Counted from the first letter of the stretch, positions 14,047-22,689 are shown. The stretch: 24,057 bases of DNA from Bryobacteraceae bacterium (GCA_014379815.1 JACMLA010000466.1:1-24057), one strand, 5' to 3'. Notes: generated by a model from the letters alone, not told the origin. A program made the numbers and translations.

Positions 14047-15639
14047 GTGCGATTCTTTCGCCTATTTACGGGTTTGCTGGTGCTGGCTTGCCTTTGGTCT
14101 GCGGCAGCCTCGCGAGTACCTGGGCGTCCACGTGTCTCCGGAAGAGCCGAAAAGGTCAAAGCCGAAAAGCTCCTCGAAGATATCCGCTATTTGACATCTG
14201 CAGCGCTGACTGGCCGTTCCACAGGTTCCCCGGGCCTTAACAAAGCAGCCATTTTTATTGCGGGCGAGTTTTCGCGCGCGGGACTGAAAGCAGGGGGCGA
14301 CGCTGGCTATTATCAGTCTTTTCCGGTTACTCTCAACGCCCGATCCGCCAGCCAGAGCTGGATGAAATGGACCGTACAAGGTAGAACGGAACCACTCGAG
14401 CCGGGTTCAGACTTTGAGCCCTACGCATTTTCGTCATCCGCTCCTGTCACGGGTCGAGTGGTCTTTGCCGGATACGGAATTACCGCGTGCGAATACGGCT
14501 ACGACGATTACGAAGGTCTGGACGTGCGAAATAAGATTGTCCTGATACTCAGGCATGAGCCCCAGGAGTACGATACATCCAGTTCCTTCGAAGGCAGGAT
14601 CTATACGGAGCACTCGCAGTTGTATCGAAAATTACTGAACGCGAAAGCACATGGGGCCTCGGCGGTGTTGCTGGTCAACGACATAGCCAATCACACGGGT
14701 GCCGACAGCCTCGAGAGGCTGACAGCACTCCCTTCACCCGGGGGTGCCGGCATTCCCTTTGTCGGGATTCGTTCGAGTGTTGTGGAGCAGTGGTTTACCG
14801 ACGCCGGGCGGAGTTTCTCCGAATCTCAGAAAGAGATCGACAGGACTGGATCGCCAGATTCTTTTGAATTTCCTGAGATATTTGCCGAGCTGGCAACGCC
14901 TTTGCAATCCGAGACGCGATACGTTTCCAATGTAGTAGGTGTACTCCCTGGCACGTCGGAAGAGTATGTTGTTGTGGGAGCTCATTATGACCACCTTGGC
15001 GGAGGGGAGCAGTTTTCGCTTGCTCCGGAAAAGACGGGCACCCTGCATCCCGGAGCGGACGACAATGCTTCGGGCACCGCTGCGGTCATCTCGATTGCCC
15101 GGACGCTGGCAGCTCAGCCGCCTATGAAGCGCGGGGTTGTCTTTGTTGCCTTTGCCGGAGAAGAGATTGGCTTAGTTGGCTCGACGTGGTTTACCGCTTT
15201 TCCCAAACTGCCGTTACACAACGCTGTTGCCATGATAAACATGGACATGATTGGTCGCGTGAAAGAACAGACTTTGATTGTCGGCGGGGTGGACAGCGGA
15301 ACAGAATTGCGCCAGGTGTTGGAAACAGCGGCCAAAAGCTACCCTTTCACGCTCCAGACCGGGACGCAGGCCGTCTATGGATCGAGCGATCATACCGCGT
15401 TCACGGCACACTCTGTTCCGTCACTCTTCTTTTTTACCGGACTGCATGCCGATTATCACCGGCCAACCGACACGGCTGACAAGATCAATATCAAGAGCAC
15501 AGGCCTGATTGCCGACCTTGTCGCTGAAGTGACAATGACACTGGCCGAAAGAGTGGATCGCCCTGTGTTTCGGAGACGAAGTGACAGAACCTGTTCGTCT
15601 CAAAAGTTTTCTCATACTGTAGCGGGCGCGGGCCGATAA
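14047..15639 (+). CDS. Exported M28-family zinc aminopeptidase with PA domain
   Basis: This 530-aa protein uses a GTG start. A signal-like segment (FFRLFTGLLVLACLWSAAA) precedes a short N-terminal region, a protease-associated (PA) insert at about 130-270, and the M28 catalytic domain at about 295-500. Co-catalytic zinc ligands can be read off: His313 (GAHYDH), Asp338 (PGADDNASG), Glu372-Glu373 (AGEEIG), Asp400 (NMDMIGR), and His471 (DYHRPTDT). Members cleave N-terminal amino acids from peptides outside the cytoplasm. It is five bases downstream of the DsbA-like gene, whose product could help fold exported enzymes (inference). The C-terminus carries about 30 residues beyond the domain with no recognised motif. 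Confidence 0.92.
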   Translation: MRFFRLFTGLLVLACLWSAAASRVPGRPRVSGRAEKVKAEKLLEDIRYLTSAALTGRSTGSPGLNKAAIFIAGEFSRAGLKAGGDAGYYQSFPVTLNARSASQSWMKWTVQGRTEPLEPGSDFEPYAFSSSAPVTGRVVFAGYGITACEYGYDDYEGLDVRNKIVLILRHEPQEYDTSSSFEGRIYTEHSQLYRKLLNAKAHGASAVLLVNDIANHTGADSLERLTALPSPGGAGIPFVGIRSSVVEQWFTDAGRSFSESQKEIDRTGSPDSFEFPEIFAELATPLQSETRYVSNVVGVLPGTSEEYVVVGAHYDHLGGGEQFSLAPEKTGTLHPGADDNASGTAAVISIARTLAAQPPMKRGVVFVAFAGEEIGLVGSTWFTAFPKLPLHNAVAMINMDMIGRVKEQTLIVGGVDSGTELRQVLETAAKSYPFTLQTGTQAVYGSSDHTAFTAHSVPSLFFFTGLHADYHRPTDTADKINIKSTGLIADLVAEVTMTLAERVDRPVFRRRSDRTCSSQKFSHTVAGAGR

Positions 15640-15647
15640 AGTAATCG

Positions 15648-16274
15648 ATGTCAGAACTTATGCGAATCGAGATTGTGACCGAGAAGCTACCGCCACTTAT
15701 ATTGCACCCTTTCTCTGATTCATCCAGCCCAGGTAAGCTGATGCAGGGATCGCGGGCGAGTCTTATGATGCAGGGATTGCTCCCTAACCAACAGCTTTCG
15801 TACCAGGAGCTGGAAGAGCTTCTGGTTTCCGGGAAAGTCTGTGAAATCCGCATGCTCTTCTATGTAGGAAAGGATGTCATGCGCTGGCTGGAGCAGTGTG
15901 TTGGTGTCGCCCAGAAGTCCCAATATCTTTCGGACCCGGATGTCAGGAGTTTTGCTGCATACCTGATCGAACAAACGCCGGATCAGGTTTGTGAAAAGCT
16001 GCGGCAGTGGGGTGTGCAGGACTTCAGGTCCATCTTTGCCAGGGCCATCGGGATGAATTCTATTTTTGCCGAAGCACCGGGCAAGGAGCAGTTGTCCGAC
16101 GATTTTATCCGGAGCTATCATTTCTACGCCGACAGGCTGTATCAGGCGTGGCAGGATCTCCATCCGTACACCAAACTGGCCAAAGGTGATTTCGACTTTG
16201 AGCTGTACGCTTCTGCCGAGTTCAGCCGGATACTGGAGCGCCAGTGGTCGGATGAAACTCTACCGTTAGGCTGA
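15648..16274 (+). CDS. Conserved-looking 208-aa protein of unknown function
   Basis: I do not recognise a family. The frame starts 8 bp after the M28 stop codon, so it is probably the last gene of the same transcript; a second ATG at 15660 (MRIEIVTEKLPPL) is an alternative start. There is no signal peptide or membrane segment. The N-terminal 45 residues look beta-rich (IEIVTEKLPPLILHPF), and the remainder is predicted mostly helical with many aromatic residues (DDFIRSYHFYADRLYQAW, GDFDFELYASAEF), suggesting a soluble globular protein. Regular codon use and a start tightly coupled to the neighbour support it as real. Its 3' end overlaps the convergent PEP-CTERM gene by 9 bp. Confidence 0.72.
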   Translation: MSELMRIEIVTEKLPPLILHPFSDSSSPGKLMQGSRASLMMQGLLPNQQLSYQELEELLVSGKVCEIRMLFYVGKDVMRWLEQCVGVAQKSQYLSDPDVRSFAAYLIEQTPDQVCEKLRQWGVQDFRSIFARAIGMNSIFAEAPGKEQLSDDFIRSYHFYADRLYQAWQDLHPYTKLAKGDFDFELYASAEFSRILERQWSDETLPLG

Positions 16275-16823
16275 GGTCGACCGCCGTACTCGTCTTGTAG
16301 CGAGCATCAGCGCGGATAACCCCAGACCAACAAAAGCGGCCGGTACCGGTTCCGGTACGGCCGACGTGAGGTCGAGGCGAAAGAAGTCCTGATCGGAAAC
16401 AGCCAGGCTGTTCATGTCTACAAAGACCGATCCAGGGCCAAAACTAATCCGGCTCGCGGTAAGACCGCTGATGGATGTTGTCAGGAAAACCGAGTTAATT
16501 CCCCCGGGCAAGTCAAGACTGGTAAATTCCAGCAGATTGGGCACAACCCGGAAGAAGTTCGCTCCCGGTCCAAGGTAACGATATTGGATCGAGAAGTCTT
16601 CAACGTCGATTGTCTGTGTTCCTGACGTCAGAGCACCGCAGATATTGAAGGAGAAGGGGCACTGGATCTCAGCTCCCGGCGATACTGCGACTACGAGATC
16701 AGTCCGCAGGTCGCCACCCAAGCGCGAGGCAATGCTCACAGTGTCGCCGATCAATCCGGCCACTGCTGCTGCGGGAACTACCAACAGACTTGTAAGTACT
16801 AGTACTAAACCTCGTAACTTCAT
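16266..16823 (-). CDS. PEP-CTERM sorted exported protein
   Basis: This 185-aa protein has an N-terminal signal peptide (LRGLVLVLTSLLVVPAAAVAG) and a C-terminal PEP-CTERM tail: Pro-Glu-Pro at 157-159, a hydrophobic helix (PAAFVGLGLSALMLA), then the basic end RRVRR. Such tails are cut by an exosortase and couple the protein to exopolysaccharide or biofilm export. The middle region is beta-rich with two cysteines (55 and 62). The ATG at 16823 is preceded by GGAGG at a suitable distance; the longer frame to 16892 adds residues ahead of the signal and is rejected. No exosortase gene is in the window. Function beyond surface localisation is unknown. Confidence 0.87.
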   Translation of the reverse strand: MKLRGLVLVLTSLLVVPAAAVAGLIGDTVSIASRLGGDLRTDLVVAVSPGAEIQCPFSFNICGALTSGTQTIDVEDFSIQYRYLGPGANFFRVVPNLLEFTSLDLPGGINSVFLTTSISGLTASRISFGPGSVFVDMNSLAVSDQDFFRLDLTSAVPEPVPAAFVGLGLSALMLATRRVRRSTSA

Positions 16824-16982
16824 GAACGCCTCCGGTTTGTAGAGTATACCAGTAGAAATTGCCCATAAACTGATACTTCCCGCAAAGCACAAGGGACGTC
16901 TGAAGAGCCATGGGACCTGAGGGTCGCGCGTTCTTTAATGGTGGAATCCCAATGACAGTTTCTCGCAGTCCGCTGCGCTAGC

Positions 16983-19640
16983 ATGATGGAGTACCCTCAG
17001 ACAGAGTTTGATTTGGAACAGGACGTTACCAGCCGCGCAACACGTTTATTGCCCGAGGTATTAGACCGTCCGCCTTCTGAGCGATCAGACTACATGACGA
17101 CCGTGTCTGGTGGCGACGGCGGATTGCGCGCCGCACTGGCGCACCTTGTCGCCTGCTCTCAGGAGCACATGGATTCCACCATGCTGACGTCCGGATCCAT
17201 GATCATCGGTGGCAACGGAGGAGCGGGCGGCACTGCCTATGCTCCCATCCGGCTGATGCTTTCGGACGACCTTAGCGGTCAACGTTTCGGCGCCTATGAG
17301 CTGCTGCGGCGCGTCGGCAAAGGTGGCATGGGCGCTGTCTATGCCGCGAGGCGTGCAGACGAAGAGTATCGGAAGGTGGTGGCCGTCAAGCTGGTCAAGC
17401 CTGGGATGGAGTCGGAGGAAATACTCCGCCGGTTCAAACAAGAACGACAATTACTTGCGCGGCTCGACCATCCCAACATTGCGCGACTGATTGACGGCGG
17501 TACCGAGGACGGCGTCCCCTACCTGGTCATGGAGTTTGTTGAAGGGACTCCGATCGACCAGTATTGCCGCAGCCGCAAGCTGACAGTGATCGAGCGCCTG
17601 CACCTGTTTGTAACGCTCTGCTCGGCTGTTCAGTACGCACACCAGAGCCTGGTAGTACATCGCGACATCAAGCCTCCCAACATCCTTGTTTCCACCGAGG
17701 GTGTGCCCAAGCTGCTGGACTTCGGAATCGCCAAGGTGCTAAATCCGGATCCCGCAGACGAACAGGGAATGACTCAGGCTTCTGAGCGACCGATGACCCC
17801 GGACTATGCGAGTCCCGAACAGGTTCGGGGCGAACCGATTACAACCGCCAGCGACGTGTACTCACTGGGAGTACTGTTTTACGAGTTGCTGACAACCGAG
17901 CATCCCCTCCGGAAAGCCAAGGAAAAGTTCGGTTTTCGGCAAGCGATTTGCGACAGCGAGCCCACCAAGCCGAGTGTTGCCGTTACCCATATCGCCGCGG
18001 CTGACAATGGTTTGCCGGAGGGTACTGAGCGACTTCGAAGTCAGCTTCGCGGCGACCTGGATGCCATTGCCCTGATGGCGCTTCGAAAAGAGCCAAACCG
18101 GCGATACGCGTCAGTGCAACACATGGCGGAAGACATCCAGAAGCATCTTCAGGGGCTGCCGGTGCGCGCGCATGGAGACTCTGTCAGCTACCGCACTGGC
18201 AAGTTTATACGTCGGCATGCCGCCAGCGTTGTAGCTGCTACTGCAATTGTCATTGCCCTTGTTACAAGCTCTATCGTGTCCTGGTCGTTCTACAGGGAAG
18301 CCAATCGGGAACGGAGGCGAGCCGAAGCAAGGTTCGCCGATGTTCGGCAGCTGGCGCGGTTTGTCTTGTTTGACTTTGACAAGATCATGACATCCGGCCT
18401 GACTCCGGCCCGCAAAGCTCTGGCCGAGAAAGCAACCGAGTATCTTGACCGTCTGGAACAGGACCGCGGGGGTGACCCGACCATTGACAGCGAGTTAGTC
18501 ACAGGCTACCTGAAGATCGGGGACCTTCAGGGCAACCTCTGGGGACCAAACCTGGGCGACCGGCAAGCGGCCAAGGCAAGCTACGAGCGAGCTCTCCACA
18601 TTCTGGACTCTTCGAAAGCCAAAGACATTCTTCAGGAAACCCGGACACGCGTTAGCCTGGCTGATCTCCTTGTCAACAACGGGTATCTGCGTGAAGCTAT
18701 TGCAGCCTATGAGAAAGCTCGCGTTGCTCTGGAGACACGGAGCACGAATGACCGGCAAATCCTGCTAACGCTTTTCGATGTGCAACGAAAGCTTGCATTC
18801 GCGCATAACCAGAGCGGGAATACGGCGGCAGCGATGGCCGGGTACGAACGCATGCTGGAGCTTAGCCGAAAAGCGCTGGCGCTGGACCCGAACTCTCCTG
18901 ATGCACGTAAACAAAGTGCAGTTGCTGAAATGCGCATCGGTGAGATCCGTGCAAGGTCGGAAGGTCTTGATGCCGGGCTTCCCGCGATGCGGCATGCACT
19001 GGGTGTTTACGAGTCACTTGCAGCGTCGGCGCGGGAATCTGCCGCGGCTCAACGCCCGGTAGCTTCTGCGTCTGGTTTGATCGGTGACGTGCTTGTCTCA
19101 GGAAAGCGCTTCAGGGATGCAGCAGTGTATTACCGGAAGGCGTTGCAAGTAACTCAGGCGCTTGTTAAGTCTGACGAACACAATGCACAGTATGGACGCG
19201 ACTTACTCACGTTCATGGGTCGGCTCGCGGATGCGTCGGCGCGTGCAGGAGACACCGGGGTAGCACAGTATCTTACTCGCGAAGCTCTGGAGATTCTGAA
19301 ACCGCGGGTCGAGAAACCGGACGCAGAGCAGTTTGACTTGCAGCAGTATGCGTGGATTCTTGCGACCACACCGTGCCTGGATCTGCGAAACGGTGTTGAG
19401 GCGGTACGGTACGCAAACCGGCTGGTGGAGTTGACCAATGGTCGGGATCCGCGCATGCTGGATGTGCTCGCGCTGGCTTATTCAGAGGCTGGTAAGCCGG
19501 AAGAAGCGTTGCGAGTGGAGGAGCATGCACTCAGCCTGTTGCCTTCCGACAACGCTTCGGAACTCAGAAAGGATCTGGAGAGAAACCGCGCCGATTTTCT
19601 CTCCCGCACGACCACCTCTTCCGGCTTGACGAGGCGGTGA
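16983..19640 (+). CDS. Transmembrane Ser/Thr protein kinase with C-terminal TPR region
   Basis: This 885-aa protein begins with an N-terminal helical segment (about 10-60). The Hanks-type kinase domain (about 104-390) has the glycine loop GKGGMG (112-117), Lys136 in VAVKLV, Glu154, the catalytic loop HRDIKPPN with Asp228, DFG at 246-248, and SPE at 277-279. All catalytic residues are intact, so it should be active. One membrane helix at about 413-437 (SVVAATAIVIALVTSSIVSW) is followed by about 445 residues containing tetratricopeptide-like repeats, for example AKASYERALHILD, AIAAYEKARVALE and DAAVYYRKALQVTQ. Predicted topology puts the kinase in the cytosol and the repeats outside the membrane. 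This layout is a lineage favourite in Acidobacteria, with partners mostly unknown. ATG codons at 16983 and 16986 are both possible starts. Confidence 0.94.
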   Translation: MMEYPQTEFDLEQDVTSRATRLLPEVLDRPPSERSDYMTTVSGGDGGLRAALAHLVACSQEHMDSTMLTSGSMIIGGNGGAGGTAYAPIRLMLSDDLSGQRFGAYELLRRVGKGGMGAVYAARRADEEYRKVVAVKLVKPGMESEEILRRFKQERQLLARLDHPNIARLIDGGTEDGVPYLVMEFVEGTPIDQYCRSRKLTVIERLHLFVTLCSAVQYAHQSLVVHRDIKPPNILVSTEGVPKLLDFGIAKVLNPDPADEQGMTQASERPMTPDYASPEQVRGEPITTASDVYSLGVLFYELLTTEHPLRKAKEKFGFRQAICDSEPTKPSVAVTHIAAADNGLPEGTERLRSQLRGDLDAIALMALRKEPNRRYASVQHMAEDIQKHLQGLPVRAHGDSVSYRTGKFIRRHAASVVAATAIVIALVTSSIVSWSFYREANRERRRAEARFADVRQLARFVLFDFDKIMTSGLTPARKALAEKATEYLDRLEQDRGGDPTIDSELVTGYLKIGDLQGNLWGPNLGDRQAAKASYERALHILDSSKAKDILQETRTRVSLADLLVNNGYLREAIAAYEKARVALETRSTNDRQILLTLFDVQRKLAFAHNQSGNTAAAMAGYERMLELSRKALALDPNSPDARKQSAVAEMRIGEIRARSEGLDAGLPAMRHALGVYESLAASARESAAAQRPVASASGLIGDVLVSGKRFRDAAVYYRKALQVTQALVKSDEHNAQYGRDLLTFMGRLADASARAGDTGVAQYLTREALEILKPRVEKPDAEQFDLQQYAWILATTPCLDLRNGVEAVRYANRLVELTNGRDPRMLDVLALAYSEAGKPEEALRVEEHALSLLPSDNASELRKDLERNRADFLSRTTTSSGLTRR

Positions 19641-19658
19641 AGCGACTTCGGCACCGGT

Positions 19659-19672
19659 CCCGTTTCAACGGG
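19659..19672. terminator. Short hairpin between convergent genes
   Basis: CCCGTT and AACGGG form a 6-bp palindrome (TC at the centre) in the 40-bp gap between the kinase gene and the convergent PEP-CTERM gene. There is no clear T-run on either side, so a terminator role is only a guess from position. Confidence 0.3.
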
Positions 19673-19680
19673 GAAAGCTC

Positions 19681-20391
19681 TTAGTTTGCGCGGCTGCGTC
19701 GGCGCGCAAACAGAAACAGGCCAGCAATCACGGGTGCCATCACCAGACCAGTAGCGGGCTCGGGTGTATCGGCACCTGGAATGACAGTGTTTCCATAACC
19801 AGAAATCTGGGATCTGCCACCGTTGGCGACCAGTTCGATGCTGGTGCGCGTATCCAGCACACTAACGCCGCCGAATCTGATCGTTCTCGCACCGATATCG
19901 GTCCGGGGGTCTCCGGCACCAAAATTCTGTACGCTCAGCGATCGAACGGTGCCGCCCTCACAACCATTAGAAAACAGATCTCCGACGCAGATAAGTGAGG
20001 TGATGATGGCGAAGCCTCCGTTGGTCGGGGTCTGCGCAAACAATTCAAGAGAGAAGTCATCCAGAATCGGTGGAGGCGGGTCGATCGTGTACTCAAGAAA
20101 CACTTTGATCCGGTCCGTACCGCTCACATCAAACGAGTCGGAACTGATGAGTACGTCAATCCGCCCATTAGAGAAACTCGGTGTCAGCAGCACCTGCGAC
20201 GAGGGTACGTTAACTAAGTTGTCGCCTGACTCATTGAACCAGTTAAAGTTCTTGAAAGTAAACGGATCGGCGAAGCAGCCGTCGCTATTCTGGTATTGCT
20301 GGGCCGTCCTGGTTGTACAGCTGCCGGGAGTAGCGAGCAAAGGCACAGTAGATGCAAAAGTAAGTAAGAGAACAGCAAACCGTACAGACAT
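19681..20391 (-). CDS. PEP-CTERM sorted exported protein
   Basis: This 236-aa protein has a signal peptide (VRFAVLLLTFASTVPLLA) and a C-terminal sorting tail with Pro-Glu-Pro at 210-212, a hydrophobic stretch (GLVMAPVIAGLFLFA), and RRRSR. The mature part is beta-rich and hydrophilic, with four cysteines (25, 39, 135, 144) that could form two disulfides. It resembles other PEP-CTERM proteins only in the tail and differs from the one at 16266-16823 in the body. It is expected to be attached to or released at the cell surface after exosortase processing. It is convergent with the kinase gene and divergent from the 668-aa gene; the 130-bp gap to the latter (20392-20521) holds both promoters, none of which I can place firmly. 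Confidence 0.88.
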   Translation of the reverse strand: MSVRFAVLLLTFASTVPLLATPGSCTTRTAQQYQNSDGCFADPFTFKNFNWFNESGDNLVNVPSSQVLLTPSFSNGRIDVLISSDSFDVSGTDRIKVFLEYTIDPPPPILDDFSLELFAQTPTNGGFAIITSLICVGDLFSNGCEGGTVRSLSVQNFGAGDPRTDIGARTIRFGGVSVLDTRTSIELVANGGRSQISGYGNTVIPGADTPEPATGLVMAPVIAGLFLFARRRSRAN

Positions 20392-20521
20392 TTTTCCGAG
20401 TATACAGCAAGTGTGGCAAAAACCTGAGTACCAGGACCACGCGAACCTGCCTAAGGAAACGCCCGACCCAGGTCCATCGGAGGTGACGGTATTGTGGTGG
20501 TTCCGACCAAAGGATTAAGAC

Positions 20522-22528
20522 ATGCAGGCGTTTGTCATTCGCCCATTTGGCACAAAGAAGGACATCGACTTTGAGGAGGTACACGCAAGACTGATAGGTC
20601 CGGCATTACTGGAGATTGGCGCTGCGGGAGGCACCACTGCTTCTATCTTCGAGGCTGGAAACATCCGGCAGGATATGTTTCAGCTTCTGCTGCTTGCCGA
20701 CCTGGTAATCGCGGATATTTCGATTCACAACGCAAACGTCTTTTACGAACTTGGGATTCGACATGCTTTGAGAACGCGCCAGACATTCCTTCTCCGAGCT
20801 CGCGTTACCAGGCCAAAAGAAGAGCAGGGTGTCGAAGATGATGTACCGTTCGACCTGAAGACAGACCGTTACCTGGAGTATGACCCGGCAGAGCCCGCCC
20901 TCACGCTGCCGCAGCTGATTCAGGGATTGCGAGAGACAAATGTTTCGCAACGAACGGACAGTCCGGTTTTCGGAAACCTCCCTCTGCTGGAGGAACCAGA
21001 TCGCTCCAAACTGCTGCCGGTACCGCCGGACTTTGCTCTGGACGTAGAGTGTGCCGCGAGGACCAAAGATGTGGGACGGCTCGGCTTGCTGGGAATGGAA
21101 GTGGCGCGCTTACCGTGGGAGATTGGCGGGCTGCGCCTGATAGGCCGGGAGCAGTTTCAGCTTGCAGCTTGGAAGGCCGCCGGGAATACCTGGGAGCGTA
21201 TCCGCAGCAGAGATCCCGAAGATCTTGAAGCCAATCTCAGGCTTGGCACTGCCGAACAGAGGCTGGGAAATCTCGTCGTCTCGGACGCAAGACTCCGATC
21301 AGTGCTGGCTTGTGAGGGCGCCGAACGGCATGAAAAAGCAGAAGCATTGGCCTTACTGGGGAGGAACGAAAAAGCCAGAGGACGCTCGGGCTGGAGTGAG
21401 CTTGCGCCTTCTGACCGACGCCAGCGCGCTCTCCGAGCCGGCTCCTTCCCAAGTGCCCGGGATTACTACCAGAGAGCTTACGAACTGGATCTGAACCACT
21501 ACTTTTCCGGACTCAACGCGCTTAGTCTTTCCGTGTTGCTGCTGGAAACCATCGCTCTCGAACCCGGGACATGGACAGAAGGATTCGATACCGAAGACCA
21601 GGCGACGGCGGACCAGACCAAAATCACCACGGCCCGGGATCGTCTGGTTGCGGCAGTGGGCATGGCTCTTGACGTACAGCGTTCCAAAGTGCGGGAAGGT
21701 GCGAGAGATATCTGGCTGGAGTTGTCTTGCGCCGACTATGCTTTCCTGACTGCGCGACGCGACGGTGCTGTAGCCGGAGCCTATCAACGCGCTTTGCGCG
21801 ATGCTTCTGAGCATCATGTGTTATCGGCGCGATCGCAGCTGGCACTGTTTCACGAACTGGGCTTACGGTCAGAGCGGGTTTCGGCCTGTTTGGACGTTTT
21901 TCCAGCCGTTACAGCCAGCGCCGCGGAAGATCTGCGGATGGCTGTTATCTTTTCTGGTCACAGGCTGGACACCCCCGATCGCAGCCTCAGATTCCCGGCG
22001 GCTGCGGAAGCCAAAGCCAGGACTGCGATTCGTGCGGAGGTGCAGACCATATTGCAAGCTCTGCCGGGTCCGGTGCTCGGTATCGCGGGAGGCGCCAACG
22101 GCGGTGACATCCTGTTCCATGAGGTGTGTCGCCACGAGCTCGACATTCCTACAGAAATTCTCCTCACATTGCCACCAGGGCCATTCGCGGCTGAGTCCGT
22201 ATCGGATGCCGGACCGGGCTGGACAGCGCGTTTTGACAGATTGCTGGAAGAGGATCCAGGACGGGTCAAAGTCCTGGGCGTGAGCAAGGACCTGCCTTCC
22301 TGGATTAAGGTGCCGGTGAACTACGACGTGTGGCAGAGAACGAATTTATGGCTGTTGCAGGAAGCGGAAGCAAGCTGTGCAAGACACGTTTCTTTGCTCG
22401 CACTCTGGGACGGTCAGACGGGATCGCGTTCGGGCGGTACGCAGCATATGGTCGAACTCGCCGATCAACACAACATTCCTGTGCGCATCATCTCTACAGC
22501 ATCGTTTTTGACCCAGACTGCCTTGTGA
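20522..22528 (+). CDS. Predicted nucleotide-signalling protein: DRHyd-like, TPR-S-like and SLOG-like domains
   Basis: This 668-aa soluble protein has no signal or membrane helix. Residues 1-125 resemble a nucleoside-deoxyribosyltransferase-like (DRHyd) fold: FVIRPFG strand, EAGNIRQDMF, and the signature LADLVIADISIHNANVFYELG (59-78) with Asp, Asn and a Glu at the position of the family's catalytic acid. Residues about 165-460 are helical with TPR-type motifs (AAWKAAGNTWERI, ARDYYQRAYELDLN, VAGAYQRALRDAS), matching the TPR-S/DUF4071 region that follows this domain in animal ASK1 kinases. Residues 472-660 look like a SLOG (LOG-like Rossmann) domain: GHRLD at 479-483, IAGGANGGDILFHE at 521-534, LPPGPFAAESV, and ALWDGQTGSRSGG. 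Such combinations are predicted to produce or sense nucleotide-derived signals in stress or immunity. AAAGGA lies about ten bases before the ATG. Confidence 0.75.
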   Translation: MQAFVIRPFGTKKDIDFEEVHARLIGPALLEIGAAGGTTASIFEAGNIRQDMFQLLLLADLVIADISIHNANVFYELGIRHALRTRQTFLLRARVTRPKEEQGVEDDVPFDLKTDRYLEYDPAEPALTLPQLIQGLRETNVSQRTDSPVFGNLPLLEEPDRSKLLPVPPDFALDVECAARTKDVGRLGLLGMEVARLPWEIGGLRLIGREQFQLAAWKAAGNTWERIRSRDPEDLEANLRLGTAEQRLGNLVVSDARLRSVLACEGAERHEKAEALALLGRNEKARGRSGWSELAPSDRRQRALRAGSFPSARDYYQRAYELDLNHYFSGLNALSLSVLLLETIALEPGTWTEGFDTEDQATADQTKITTARDRLVAAVGMALDVQRSKVREGARDIWLELSCADYAFLTARRDGAVAGAYQRALRDASEHHVLSARSQLALFHELGLRSERVSACLDVFPAVTASAAEDLRMAVIFSGHRLDTPDRSLRFPAAAEAKARTAIRAEVQTILQALPGPVLGIAGGANGGDILFHEVCRHELDIPTEILLTLPPGPFAAESVSDAGPGWTARFDRLLEEDPGRVKVLGVSKDLPSWIKVPVNYDVWQRTNLWLLQEAEASCARHVSLLALWDGQTGSRSGGTQHMVELADQHNIPVRIISTASFLTQTAL

Positions 22529-22549
22529 AGCGGTCTGCTGAAGACTATA

Positions 22550-22689
22550 GGGAACGGGAACGGGAAAGAGGGACGGGTCAGGCTGTCCCGGAGTGGAGTG
22601 GAGTGGGAGTAGATTGGGGGGTCAGGCTTTGTCCCCGGGGGGATTGGGGACAGCCTGACCTGTCCCCTGATCCTGATCCACCCTGATCC
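22550..22689. repeat. Composite repeat island with REP-like palindrome
   Basis: The gap between two convergent genes is packed with repeats. It holds GGGAAC twice plus GGGAAA in tandem (22550-22567) and GGAGT three times plus GGGAGT (22590-22610). Two direct copies of GGTCAGGCTGTCCC lie at 22576-22589 and 22620-22636; the second carries two extra T. The exact inverted copy GGGGACAGCCTGACC is at 22646-22660. TGATCC occurs three times (22668, 22674, 22684). The second and third units fold into a hairpin of about 15 bp with a TT bulge. Palindromes with this core recur between genes in several phyla and are often REP-like; that is recollection, not a search. Confidence 0.8.

Noticed and set aside
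19823..20518. A 231-codon plus-strand frame ahead of the 668-aa gene
   Set aside because: It is the complement of the PEP-CTERM gene, which has both a signal peptide and a sorting tail; the plus frame has neither domain nor ribosome site.
20522..22528. A full phage-defence island around the SLOG protein
   Set aside because: No nuclease, toxin, CBASS cyclase, recombinase or other defence gene is visible on either side within the window, so only the single protein is reported.
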